Part shown: positions 1 through 11,301 of the stretch, one piece after another
How positions within the stretch are numbered: the stretch's first letter is position 1
Layout of the letters: each line of letters opens with the position of its first letter
Origin: Cycas panzhihuaensis
Taxonomy: Eukaryota; Cycadophyta
Length of the DNA: 64,000 bases
Reading direction: 5' to 3'
NCBI GenBank assembly: GCA_023213395.1
Contig: CM041465.1
Coordinates: 157,983,741-158,047,740 of the forward strand
Notes under the pieces: model-generated
Database searches by the model: none
What the model was told of the DNA's origin: nothing
What the model saw: the letters and a program-made list of their open reading frames with translations, nothing else
Made by a program: the position numbers and the translations under genes

Positions 1-1238
1 TGAAGCCTTTAGCAACAAGGCGAGCCTTATGTCGCTCAATAGTACCATTAGACTTATACTTAAGTTTATAGATCCACTTACAATTGATGGCTTGTTTGCC
101 ATATGGTAACTCAACTAAGTCCCATGTGTCATTCTGGTAAATGGAGTGGATCTCATCATCCATGGCAGCCTGCCACTTTTCGTCTTTACATGCCTCCTCA
201 AAAGTGGAAGGCTTAGGAGCAGTAAGCACTTCAACCATAAGTGCATAATTGACAGTGGACGATGGCCGCATTGTGGATGGTCGTTTTCCTTTAACAGTCT
301 GTGAATCTGCAATCGTTTGCATATACCATTTTGGTAGCTTCTTCGACGATGTGGCTTCATGCTCCTGTGTTGGAGGTGATTGCTGAACCTCTGAAGAAGA
401 AGAAGGAGGACTCAATGAGGGCACGAAGGAAGATGAGGAGGAAGAAGAAGCAGCTGGTGCAGATGAAGTACAAGGTATTGAGGAAGATGAAGAGACCAAT
501 TCTTCAAGAATGGCTTTGCTATTGTCAAGGGAGAGAGAAGGAATGCTGATGTCGATCTCCCTATTGTCTTCTGCAAAGACAACGTCTCGTGAAGTATGCG
601 TCTTTTTGGTAAGAGGATCAAATTAGCGATATGCTTTACTGCCAAGAGCATATCCTACAAAGATGCATTTGAGACTTTTGTCATCGAATTTCCAACCTTG
701 CTCATGAGGAATGTTCATGTAGGCTGTGCATCAAAATGTTCGTAAATGACTGACCATTGGTTTCTGGCCAGTCCAGGCCTCCTTGGGTGTCATACCCAAA
801 AGTGCGTGTTGAGTCATGCGATTTGATAAGTATGCAGCAGTATGCAGTGCTTCTGCCCAATATGATAATGTGAGACCTTTGGCATGGATCATAGCTTTAG
901 CTCGACTGACCAAGGTTCTGTTCATTCTTTCTGCTACACCATTCTGCTGTGGTGTGTATGGAGCAAAAAATTGGCGTTTGATGCCATTATGAATATAGAA
1001 TTGACTGAAGTCCTTGGACGTATACTCGCCGCCATTATCCGCATTTGAGTATTTTGATCCGCATGCTTGATTCATTTTCAACCGCAAGTTTAAATTCCTT
1101 AAACTTGTTCAAAGCTTCTGACTTATGTTTTAGAAAGTAAACCCATACTTTATGTGAGGAATCATCAATGAATGTTATGAAGAATGATGATCCTCCATGA
1201 GCTTGAGTGGTCATAGGACCAAAAATGTTAGAATGCAC
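1..1238 (-). pseudogene. E1 integrase core and start of reverse transcriptase
   Basis: Continuation of E1 pol in shifting frames. Positions 1035-1238 encode the first integrase catalytic block (FIDDSSHKVWVYFLKHKSEA). Positions 731-1087 encode DNGGEYTSKDF and the run around NGVAERMNRTL, which carries the second Asp and the catalytic Glu of the DDE triad. Positions 1-360 encode the integrase-RT linker and the first RT motif (ARLVAKGF, in the frame read off the left edge). Frameshifts lie near 1240, 1060 and 730. RT proper is outside the window. Confidence 0.88.
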
Positions 1239-1289
1239 AAGCTGAAGTGGATGTTGTGCTCGCCAGGCCTTACCTTTCTGAAAAGGTTC

Positions 1290-2838
1290 TCAATGCTGCT
1301 TCCCCATAAGACATGATTCGCAAAGGCAATTACCCCCAGAAATTTTGGGTAAGCCATAAACCAAATTGTGTCTGAACATCTCTCTGATGCTGTCAAAATT
1401 CAGATGTCCAAGTCTTTCATGCCACAGTTGAGTTTTATTTACAGAATGGGAGACGTATGCATGCGAAGATCCAGATGTTGTGCCTAATTTGTAGAGGCCA
1501 CGATCTTCATGACCAACTGCAACAATCTGGTCGTCTTTGTTCCTGATGATACACTTTCTGTCTTTGAAGAGCACACTCATCTGCTGCTTATCAAGCTGAC
1601 TGACAGAAAGTAAGTTTTTAGGCATTCTAGGAACTAGGAAAACATTTCCATTAGGAAATGCAGAACGTTCATCAAGAGGTGTAATTTGTCCTACACCTGA
1701 TATTTCAATAGTGGCATTGTCGCCAAATGTCACAGTTTCTCCCTGACATTCTTGAAAATTTGACAAGATATTTGCATCACCTGTCATGTGACGTGATGCG
1801 CCAGAGTCGATGATCCAAGTATTGTCATTATGACTGCCACTATATGCAAAAAAGGTCATTTCACTTGGATCATATTGAGCTGTGTTGCCTTCAAAACCGC
1901 CATGATTTGTCCTTCGTTGTCGACCACCTTGGAATGCACCTCGAGTTGGTCTTTGTTGCTGCTGACGTTGCTGATGTTGCTGCGGTTGCTGCTGTTGCTG
2001 ATTCTGTTGCCGTTGAAATTGTTGCTGTTGAGGTTGTTGCAAGTCATATTGACGCTTTCGGCAGTCAAGCTGAATGTGGCCAACTTTGCCACAGTAATGA
2101 CAGACAACAGTCTTAGATTTAATGTTAAGACTGCCAAATTGTTTTTGAAAGTTCTGCTTGGGCTGAAATTGCTGCTTAGATTTAAACTTCGCGGAGAAAG
2201 CACCTGATGTTCTTGCTTCATCTTGCCGCGAATAAATCTCTTCTTCTTGTAGCAGTAAACGTTCTAACTCATTAAAGGTTAGAATCGACAAAGTTTCATT
2301 TCGTGAAATGTCAGAAATAAAACTATTGTACTCTTTGGGCAAAGCATGAATTGTTGCGGTAACCAGGTCTTCGTTTGTAACCGGTTTTCCAAGTGCTGTC
2401 AGTTGATTACTGATAGCTTTAATTGAAGATAAGTAAGCTAGCATTGGAGCAACATACTTCAAACTGAATAATTTTGCTTTATACATTACAATTGCAAGGC
2501 CATCTTTTCGTTCATACAATGAAACAATTATGTCCCAAGCAATTTTTGAAGTTGTAGCAGATTCAATATTCTGATCAACATTGTCACTGACTGACAAATG
2601 AATAAAAGCAAGTGCAATCTCATCTTTAGCTTTAAATGAAGCTAAGGCAACAGGATCTGCTGGAATCAAGTTTTGAGGATTAACTAGATCAGGAGTGGGT
2701 TCTGGTTTGGCGATTTCGCCTGAAACATAACCCCACAATTCATTCATAATCAACAAGTTTTTTGCTTGCTTTTTCCAAGTGATAATTTTCAGCACCTGTC
2801 AATTTAATGATGTTTGCATTTAGCATCTGAGTCGCCAT
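1290..2838 (-). pseudogene. E1 gag, protease and integrase N-terminus
   Basis: This is the copia polyprotein N-terminal half. The start is the ATG at 2838, which begins MATQMLNANIIKLTG, the same opening as other members of this group. A one-base indel near 2795 shifts the frame; afterwards about 500 codons stay open. Visible in order are the gag domain, one CCHC zinc knuckle (CHYCGKVGHIQLDC), a glutamine-rich stretch of about 45 residues, the protease active site DSGAS, and the integrase zinc-binding region (LWHERLGHLN followed by a CxxC). The poly-glutamine insert after the knuckle is missing from its relatives here. Apart from the early frameshift this is one of the best preserved coding blocks in the window. 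Confidence 0.92.
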
Positions 2839-5537
2839 TTTGAGTGCAGTACCAGATGAAAACTTGGAAACTATTGAGTTGACGCCGCTTAAGTTCCACT
2901 CAATATCCAACAAAAGATCAGTACGAGACTGAAAAATTTGTGGACGGAATGGAGGGCTTGGCTTGCAAGTTCGTCCAATCTGATAACTAGATCAGTATTG
3001 GCCAAGTTTTTTTTTTTGCACTTTGAGGCATAGTAAAAGCCCTTTTCGAGCCTCCCCACTTAAGTGTTTCAGTGAAAAAAGTGGGTTGATTTGAGTGCTA
3101 AACAATGTGTGCGTGAAGGCCTGATTGCTGCTGAAGACTTTGTCGGAAAATGCTCCAAATTACAATACATTTGCATTGATTAACAAAGAATGCAACTAAG
3201 TTCAATAACAATCTCCCAAAGAGATAAATAGCAGCAGAAACATCACACTTGTAATGCCTTCAATCAAGCCAAAAACGAAGCAAGTCCATGAAAAACACTT
3301 GGGATCGAAAAATTGATCCCTTTGCACCAAAAAATTGCCTCTTTTTATTGATCCTTTTTTCTCTTTTTGATGATGTAGTTTCTCACTATAAATGGGTCAC
3401 CTTGCAGGGAGCCCAGTGAGAAAACAAAGACTTTAAAATAATACAATTTCAGGCTTAAAAATAAGCCAAAATAATGGTGTTTGAAGCACCAAATTACACT
3501 TGACAGATGTATACAAAAATGAGTGTGATTAACACACTTTTAAAAGTCTTCAAAAGATCACTTTTTAATTCAAAAATAATGACTTAAGTTGCAAAGAAAT
3601 TTAAAGTCATTAAGAATGAGTAAATTTTCAAGAGAGCCCTCATAAAATCACTTTAGTATAGTGATTTTAATTTCAACATGATAATTGCAATTTTTTTTAT
3701 GAAGGTAATGTGATTAACACACAAAAAAGAGGTAATAAGAGCCTCTCTTAATAAAGTTAAAAAACAAAATAACAAAAAACTTTGTAAATATAAAGTTTAA
3801 AATGAAAAATTTTAAAAAGAATATACTTTAAAGTATATTCTCTCTTGTAACCCTCATAAAATCACTTTAGTATAGTGATTTTAATTTCAAAATGATAATT
3901 GCAAATTCTTTTATGAAGGTAATGTGATTAACACATAAAAAAGAGGTAATAAGAGCCTCTCTTAATAAAGTTAAAAAACAAAATAACAAAAAACTTTATA
4001 AATATAAAGTTTAAAATGAAAAATTTTAAAAAGAATATACTTTAAAGTATATTCTCTCTTGTATAAACTATAGTTATGAAACTATAGAAAAATATGAAAA
4101 TCCGAATCGAAAGTCAGGCGGCTGTGACTAACCTGTGGGCGGATTTTTGTGGCCCGTATCTGCGGGCGCCGCTGGTTCGGCACGAACGTGGAGACGTTGA
4201 GCAAAGTGGCGTGCTGGGACGTGGAGAGGTGATGAACTGGGCCGCCGATGAGGATCAGGCTGTAGACGCACGGAGGCGCGCTAGAGCGAAGGAAGGCACG
4301 GGCCGTAGGCACCGAACGAGAAGTCGTCACGGAGAATGGACCATGCAGGTCGCAAATTTGTGGAGACGGATGCACGGAAGATGGCAGGTTGAGGAGACGG
4401 GAGCCGGATGTCGGAGCTGGACCAAGCATGAGCTGCACGGACAGTGGAAGATGCTAGACCGGCAACAAGAGAGCCGTTTGTAGAGAGAGCTACGCAGGGA
4501 TCAAGGAGACTACATGGAGGGCGCATGGACTGCGCACAGAGGTGCCGTAGGGAGTAGGTCAAACGGAAGCTGCCGAGAGAGGATACGTTGGTCGAGAACT
4601 TCTCCATGGCGGTGTCAAATGAGAACATGTAGATCAAATTGTCTGGAAGATGCAACGAGAGTTAGATAGACGCAGCATTGAATGTGTCAAGGATGAGTAG
4701 TATACAGTTAGCAGAGGATCGCAGTACTTGTATCTACACCAAGTGACACCACCTATTTTATCCAAGAAGCCACGTTGGTAGGGAAAGTTGTTAGTTCAGG
4801 CGAGAATGTGCCCAATCGTTAAGAAACAGATGCCTGCTTTTAAGGCATTGAAGGAGCATTCTTTCTCTTTCAAAACTCCTTCTCATAGAGACCTGCAGTA
4901 TAAGCTACCCTTTATTGGCCACAAGGAGGAAAAATTATGACAGAATTATTTTGTGAATATTTCATTTTCTTCAAAAAATGACAATGGGAGACTACTTTGA
5001 CAACCACAAAGAGAGTTGTCTTTATACAAAAAAAGAGCTCAAGAAAAAGATTAATATGTACTCTCTTCAACGAGAGTAATTTTACGTAAGAGCCCTTGTG
5101 AATTTTTCAATCTTCCAGCAATGATAAGAGACCATTGAAGCTTTGAAAAGCTTCATAAAGTAGCCACTTTTTTTTCTTGTAACCTCCAAAGGAATCAACT
5201 TATACACAAAGCTTTGGCAAAAAAATAGACAATGTAAGGATTACAACAACTTAGTCTTGTGAAAAAGACAAGAAAACTAGCTCCAGATTGCCTGCAAACT
5301 TAGTATCAATGTCCCTTTTTCTGGCAATCAAATTAGTCCTCCAAAAAGTGCAAGTATTCAAGACTTTGCATAACAGATTCTTACAAGAATTTGCAAGTCA
5401 TAAATGTAAACCAAGTCCTTCAACATCAAACCTCAAGAAATTGCTCCTTACTCCAATTGGATCGACTTCGTATGGCGAAGGTCGTCACCAGGTCTAGAGA
5501 AATTCGACGCCACCAAACCGCTCCTCAAGTTCTTGCA
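2839..5537 (-). other. Long untranslated leader of E1
   Basis: About 2.7 kb separates the E1 primer-binding site from its gag ATG, and I find no convincing coding sequence in it. Next to gag is an A+T-rich stretch containing a motif shared with E3, E7 and E10 (TTTTCGAGCCTC near 3039). Positions 4094-4680 are clearly GC-richer than the surroundings, with CACGG-type words recurring on the plus strand. Positions 4680-5537 are A+T-rich again. The GC-rich block gives spurious open frames on both strands. Confidence 0.7.
3637..4062. repeat. 214-bp tandem duplication in the E1 leader
   Basis: Two adjacent copies begin CCCTCATAAAATCAC at 3637 and at 3851. They differ at only a handful of positions over about 212 bp. 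Each copy ends with a run around TACTTTAAAGTA, itself a palindrome. Confidence 0.95.
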
Positions 5538-5549
5538 GCTCTGATACCA
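5538..5549 (-). promoter_or_regulatory. E1 primer-binding site
   Basis: Read on the minus strand this is TGGTATCAGAGC, complementary to the 3' end of plant initiator tRNA-Met and standard for plant copia elements. It lies three bases inside the 5' LTR. Confidence 0.92.
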
Positions 5550-5552
5550 AAT

Positions 5553-6121
5553 TGAAAGACTCAATGGAGACAACATAGGAACCAAAATCTATTGAGAAGT
5601 CGGTGAGGACATCGAAATGTGAAGGACAATAGACTTAGATTAATGAAAATGATGTAGTACAAAGATGAAAGATGATAGGGAGGAGTATTGAACCTCAACT
5701 CAACCTATCTCACATACAAACATGAAGGAGAATTACTCTCAACACTTCACCTATAAGAAACACTTACATCAGCATAACACTTACACAAAATACTACATGC
5801 CAAAACATAAGAATAGGGCTCCTTATAAAGGAGAATGGATGATCAAGATCTCAACACATGTCACTGATCAAGACTAGGAGCCAAATCTGATTAGGACTCT
5901 ACTATCTCCAAGGATAAGGTTAGAGCCCACAAACGTTGACTTCTCATAAGAGACAAAGCCCACAAATGTTGACTTCTCACAAGCACATGTGAGGAAAGTC
6001 ACTATAGGACAAAAGACAATTTTATAATGCAACAAATGACACTTTAGGATTAAGGGCCTAAAGTGACAAAAATATAAATACACAAGGTCAAGACTTAATG
6101 CTAGGAATGAAGGTTCTAACA
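5553..6121 (-). repeat. E1 5' LTR
   Basis: A 569-bp segment bounded on the plus strand by TGAAAGACTC and TTCTAACA, that is TG...CA, directly beside the primer-binding site. The partner LTR is outside the window. Confidence 0.82.
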
Positions 6122-6544
6122 GAAATATTCTTTATTTAATCTAATGTTATCTTTTAAACTATTGATTAATGTAATTTTTATAAAGTCAAATTATGTATTA
6201 CTAAAAGTTCAGTGAAATGGACAACCGTCCATTTCAACGAACTCTTACCTATCTTCTTGAATAATTATTCGAAAATCTTTCAAGCATTTCTGGTTGGTAT
6301 GGTTAAAGAGGTGTAGGTAGGTCTGAGCCTGGCTAGTTGAAATCTGAGAGAGGATGAGATTCTCGGGTAACTCCATTGTATTCCTTTTATTATTATAATA
6401 AAATATATTATTTTTGAGGTGGTTTTTTCTCCTCTGTAGGGGTTTTCTACCTGCCATATTATGGTGTACATTGTGATTGGATTTGTGGATATTATATTGT
6501 GATTTTCATTGTTCTGTTTGCACAATGATTCCCTCTCTCTAACA
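6122..6544 (+). repeat. Fragment of an unrelated LTR
   Basis: A non-coding A+T-rich stretch with plant copia LTR features. GGTTTTTTCTCCTC, then TGTAGGGGTTTTCTAC, resembles the usual R-U5 motif, and the segment ends CTCTCTAACA at 6544, exactly where E2 coding sequence begins. I read it as the right-hand LTR of an element inserted in E2 and then interrupted by E1. Its left end is not visible. Confidence 0.45.
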
Positions 6545-7866
6545 ACAAGAAAGGAACTAAGCTAGATGACAAAAATATAGAATGCATTATGATCGGATAT
6601 AGTAACAATCTAAAGCATATAGATGTATAGATCAAAAAACAAATAGGATCTATGTTAGTAGAGATGTAACTTTTGATGAACAGGTAAATAAAAAAGAAAA
6701 TATAGAGTACAAACAAATTGAAGGACATACACAGGTACATGTACTAGTTGAAGAAGTCTTTGAAGTCAGTACTATAGAAAATGATACGTTAGATAGTAAG
6801 CTTCAAGAAGAAAATGAGCAAAGCATCGCAGAGCAACATCAACTGTTTGAAGAAGAGCAAAACATTTCTAAGGAAGAACAAAACTCCCCTCAAAGAAGTA
6901 ATCATGAATCTTCAAAAAGATTACCCAAGTGGTACATCAAAATTCTTGAAGAATCAAGAGGTAATGTGTTTAAACAAAGGACCAAGTCACAAAGACACCA
7001 AAATTTAATGTGCTTTGTTAAACCACAAAATTATTCAGAAGCTTGTGATCATCCAGAATGGCAACAAGCCATGGATGTAGAAATCAATGCTCCCATAGAC
7101 AAATCTATCATTGATTGCAAGTGGCTATACAAGATGAAAGAAAAATCTGATGGTACAGTTGAAAGATACAAGGCAAGACTGGTTGCAAAAGGTTATATTC
7201 AGACAAAAGGAATTAATTATGAGAAACCTTTTCACCAAAAACCAAATTAATTACTGTGCAAACAATTATAGCCACGACAACCTAATTCAAATGGAACATC
7301 ATATAGTTTGATGTCAAAAGTGCCTTCTTGAATGGTGATTTGGTTGAGGAAGTATACATGCAACAATGAATAAGATATATAAAAAAGGGTGAAGAACATC
7401 TTGTCTGCAAATTAAAAGAGGCCTTTGTATGGACTAAAGCAAGCACCCAGAGCATGGTGTGCAAAGTTAGACCAGCATCTATGACAAACAGGTTCTTGAA
7501 GATGTGACTTTGACCCTAGTCTTTATATTAAAACAAATAAAGACAAATTAATAGCTATCATTGTAGTTTATGTAGATGACATGATAGTTACAGGAAATGA
7601 TAATGATACAATTTGCCAAGTCAAGTAACAAATGGAAAATCAATTTGAAATAATAGATATAGGTCTGCTTCATTATTATTTAGGCATTGAAGTCAGTTAG
7701 CAAAAGGAGTCTATTTTCATATCCTAGGCAAAATATGTCAAAAAACTCCTTTAAAAATTCAGAATAGAAGATTGTAATAGATGTGCTACTCCGATAGAAA
7801 TCGGATGCATTCTAAATGTTGATGATGATGGATAAACAGTGGATGGAAGATTATACAGATAGTTAA
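6545..7866 (+). pseudogene. E2 integrase C-terminus and reverse transcriptase
   Basis: The decayed coding region starts at the integrase C-terminal motif (TKLDDKNIECIMIGYSN, about 6553) and passes through the linker into RT. Readable RT blocks are CKWLYKMKEKSDGTVERYKA (7118), [18 protein letters not shown] (about 7430) and VVYVDDMIVTGND (about 7563), so the YVDD active site survives. Many in-frame stops and several frameshifts occur, including in the block before YGLKQAP. The protein is closest to that of E9. Confidence 0.88.
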
Positions 7867-8418
7867 TGTTAAACCTTATGTTTAAATGTTAAGTTAATGT
7901 ACTTTTATTTTTCATGTAATATATGCACTTTTTACTTTAGGGGTGACTTATCACTTAAGTGATAAAGTGCACACCCACATTCTTTCTAGTGACACAACGT
8001 TGTCACTAAAGGGTCAAATGGACCCTCATGCACTTTTGCTCATGATCCAAGTCATGTATCTTGGATGTTTGACACTTGTCAAACATCCAAGGCCTTAAGT
8101 CATGATCCAAGTCATGTATCTTGGATGTTTGACACTTGTCAAACATCCAAGGCCTTAGGTCTCTCATTTCACTCTATATAATGAGACCTCTCCTCATTGT
8201 CTCCTAAGAGGAGAGTTGGAGTTGTATTGTTATGCTATCAGTTTGCTAATCAAACTGTTTCTTCTTGGGAGGTTGGACCAATTCCAACTCCACATATTGG
8301 GTATCATTTTCTCTTGCTCCTATTTCTCTTTATGCTCTTTCATGCTTTCATGCATTTGCAATATTATGCTTGTACTTATGATCTTGGGACCAATGTGGCC
8401 TAATGCCCATTTTCCACA
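7867..8418 (+). repeat. E3 5' LTR
   Basis: Bounded by TGTTAAACC and TTCCACA. It contains an 18-bp perfect palindrome TTATCACTTAAGTGATAA (7948-7965), a tandem 60-bp repeat with a second palindrome, and a TATA-like CTCTATATAATGAGA near 8172 that may be the core promoter. Confidence 0.96.
8041..8160 (+). repeat. Tandem 60-bp repeat in the E3 LTR
   Basis: Two 60-bp units (8041-8100 and 8101-8160) are identical at 59 of 60 bases. Each contains arms TTGGATGTTTGACA and TGTCAAACATCCAA separated by CT. The 3' LTR has the same pair at about 14,744-14,861 with a 2-bp deletion in its second unit. E7, E10, S1 and S2 carry only one unit. Confidence 0.96.
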
Positions 8419-8420
8419 TT

Positions 8421-8432
8421 TGGTATCAGAGC
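8421..8432 (+). promoter_or_regulatory. E3 primer-binding site
   Basis: TGGTATCAGAGC lies two bases after the 5' LTR and is complementary to the 3' end of initiator tRNA-Met. Confidence 0.95.
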
Positions 8433-10410
8433 CTTAAGGTCTCTGTTTAAGCAATCTTTTATCTCTGTCACTTGTTGTTTGGAGGATCGCCAAGTCAAGA
8501 TTCCTCATCGTGGAAGGAAGGCCAAATCAGCATTCACTTTAGTCCGACTCACCGCCACTAAGCATACATTGCTGTCTCCTCACTGCTCTTTCAGCTGTCA
8601 AATCAACACTAGGCATTTCAGCTGTGCCATCTCAAGCCTCGGAAGATCGCCAAGACTCTCGTAAGGTCGCCACATCAAGACTCAAACACCGCCGAGTCAA
8701 GACTCTTTTAGTTTCAAGATTCCGGTGGCGGTCCTCACCGTCTACCAGAGTCGCCACTAAGGGCCCAAATTCATCAAGCTACTCACCCATTTCAAGATAT
8801 CACAAGATCGTCCAAAGATTCAGACTACCAACCCAGCAGTTCATTCACTCATTTGTCATCTTGATCCTCAAGATTGAGTCGCCACTCATCATCGCTAATC
8901 GCCACCATCGTCCAAATTCGGCTCATTGCCACATCGGCTCTACCATTGTCATCCACCTCATCAGCTTCTTCCACCGGCGGCCTCACCGCCACTCAACCCA
9001 TTCATCGACAATCAACACTTAAGTCGCCACATCAAGACTTGATCTATTCCATCGTCAAGAATGCTACCATTTCACCGGTGAGTATACTGCCACCTCATCA
9101 AGACTGCCACTCCACTGTAATTCATCATTCCGAGTCACCGCTTAGCTCATTCACTACCTAGCCACCAAGATTCAAAGATTGTCATAAAAGTGCCACCAAG
9201 ACTCTAGTTGCCAACAGGCTCACCGCCACTCATCTCGAGTCCAAATAGCCCAAATCATCATTGAAAAAATCAAATCTTTTTTTTTGCATATTTTGATCAA
9301 TATGCTCATGTGAATTAATTTCTTTTAAAAGATTTTAAGAGATTCTTGTTTAAATTTCTCAAGGGGGGGAAATTTTAAAAGACTTTAAGTCTTTATAGCT
9401 GGGCCTACTTAAATTTTTTTTTACATTGGCACTCTTGATTCTCAAAAGTACTTTTGTACTTACTGTTTTAAGCTTTTTTTTAGCACACTTTCATGCCATT
9501 AAAGCATCATTGAGCTTAATTATTGTGATCAAGAGGAATATTTTCATTGTAAATGTGAAGAAAATTATCACCTAACTCGATTTTGGCACCTTGCATGGTG
9601 ACCTTGGCCTTCTTCAGTTCAAAAAAGGAAGGCTCATTGTGAAGCTTAATAAAATCACAATTTTCTTGTTGGATTGTTGAGACATTTTGAGTCTCAACAG
9701 CTGCTGTGTGGAGTTTGTGTTGGCTTTGGAGCAATTTCTTGAGTACTTATCTTGTGGCTTCATCAGATTTTGAAGGTTAAAAGGAACCCTCTTTTGTTGT
9801 CATCAAAGGTTCCTTACATCATTTTTTTTAAGTACTCAAAGTACTTTATCATTGTACTCAAGCATATATAGCACCTCACTTGGATCATAAAGCACTTGAA
9901 ATCTGTTTTGTGCTCATTCTCTCATTGCTTCTTAAGAAGCATACTTTGTAAGCCAAAAGGCATAAAAAAATCCAAGTAAGAAGATTCACTTAGACTTATT
10001 TAAAAGTGAATTTAAAAATGCTGGAGAGAGGCTCGAAAAAGGTTCAAACCTTGCCTCTAAATTAACCTTAAGCTTGGTGCATTCCCTAGGGGACCAACCG
10101 ACTGCACGGCCAAGGTGCGACAATTAAGGTTGCTTGAAGGAAAGGAGGTTCGAAAAGGGTGTTATTGGGGCTGTGAATCCCAGGGAAAGCATGGTATGTC
10201 CATGCAGATCAACCCTACCTGCCTTGTCCTAGATTTAACTTGGTCCTCCACCTCATTAGCCAGAGTCCTCCACCTCTCTTCACCCCACCGGTTGTTGGAT
10301 CTTCTTGTAAGATCAGGACTAGTGGTGTTGTTTGAAGGTGGATCTTAAGCGACGAAGCTTTTGAAGTCTCCAAGTTATCTGCTAGCTTCAAGTGTTACTC
10401 AAGTGGAAAG
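8433..10410 (+). other. E3 leader with a GC-richer repetitive block
   Basis: About 2 kb of leader with no convincing gene. Positions 8460-9250 are GC-richer and reiterate words such as TCGCCACT, GCCGCCACT and CAAGACTC at irregular spacing, giving spurious open frames. Positions 9250-10,020 are A+T-rich. Positions 10,075-10,330 are closely similar to the minus strand of 38,560-38,830 in E10, so this part belongs to the family, while the 8460-9250 block is not recognisable in its relatives. The shared motif GGCTCGAAAAAGGTTC lies near 10,031. Confidence 0.75.
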
Positions 10411-11301
10411 ATGGCTGCCATACATATGCTTAATGCTTGTACCATAAGGCTAACAGGGCAATCTAACTATCAAGAATGGAAAAGAATCACAAAAAATCTC
10501 TTGATAATGAATGAGTTCTGGGGATATGTTTCTGGAAGAATCCCCAATCCTACACTTGTGGTTAATGATAATCAACCTGCACCTGTGGATGTTCAACTTG
10601 TTGCTGCATGGGAGGCCAAAGACGAAATTGCTTTGGCTTTCATTCGTATGGTTGTGGACATACATGTAGACCAAAATATTTCTTCTGCACTATCTTCTAA
10701 AGAAGCATGGGACACCTTGTCCTCTTTGTATGAAAGGCGAGATGAAGCTCGCATTTTGATGATAAAAGCTAAATTGTACTCCATCAAATTTGTAAAGCCG
10801 ATGTCGGCATTCATGTCCTCTATTAAGGAGGTTTGTAATGAATTAACTACTTTAGGTAGTTCAGCTACTAGAGATGAAATAATAGCCTCCATCACAAAAG
10901 CACTACCAAAGGACTACAACGGCTTTATATCATCAACTACACGAGATGGTTCACTAAGGGGGATGACATTCAATCAACTTGAAAGCTTATTGCTTCAAGA
11001 AGAACAAATTTATGCTAAAGATAATGAAGAACCATCTACATCAGGTGCTTTCACAGCAAAGGCAAAGCCAACTCAAAAATCCAACACTGCATTCACAAAG
11101 CAATTTGGAAATATGAACATTGGATCTTCCAAGTCCAATGTCGTTTGCCATTATTGTGGCATTCCTGGCCACATTGCACTGAAAGAAGGAAGCGAATCTT
11201 CGCAGACAAAGAAGCAGCAGGCGTGTGGTCAAAGACAAAGAGCCCAGTGGTCAAAGACAATTGCGCCCACGACAACGATTTCAAGAGAGGTTCCAGAATG
11301 A
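10411..11301 (+). pseudogene. E3 gag
   Basis: The copia capsid protein, about 297 codons from ATG 10,411 (MAAIHMLNACTIRLTGQ). The capsid region is well preserved, including WGYVSGRIPNP and the conserved run around AWDTLSSLYERRDEARI. The single zinc knuckle starts normally (CHYCGIPGHIAL, 11,140-11,175) but a frameshift replaces the last cysteine, so the CCHC motif is lost and the frame diverges from the family sequence. Protease continues in other frames downstream. Confidence 0.92.

Larger units (their letters stand above)
1..6121 (-). mobile_element. Ty1/copia element E1, 3' part beyond window
   Basis: A minus-strand copia retrotransposon whose 5' end lies to the right. In transcript order it has a 5' LTR (5553-6121), a primer-binding site, a leader of about 2.7 kb, gag-protease-integrase, and the start of reverse transcriptase at the window edge. 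The rest of RT, RNase H and the 3' LTR lie to the left of the window, so no target duplication can be tested; the right flank begins GAAAT. Its proteins resemble those of E3, E7 and E10 but its LTR is unrelated to theirs, so it is a sister family. Several frameshifts disable it. Confidence 0.93.

Noticed and set aside
4082-4655. Three overlapping open frames in the E1 leader
   Set aside because: Same situation as in E7: a GC-rich block with open frames on opposite strands and no recognisable protein.
7951-7970. CRISPR-like or riboswitch-like interpretation of the repeated palindromes
   Set aside because: The repeats are copies of one LTR family in a plant genome and are not regularly spaced; a regulatory LTR motif is the simpler reading.
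8197-8437. Short frames in E3 LTRs repeated at 14,899-15,193
   Set aside because: The duplication is simply the LTR pair; the frames are not conserved in E7 or E10.
8479-9161. Open frames in the E3 leader
   Set aside because: Built from repeated TCGCCAC and CAAGACTC words; they overlap one another and match no family.
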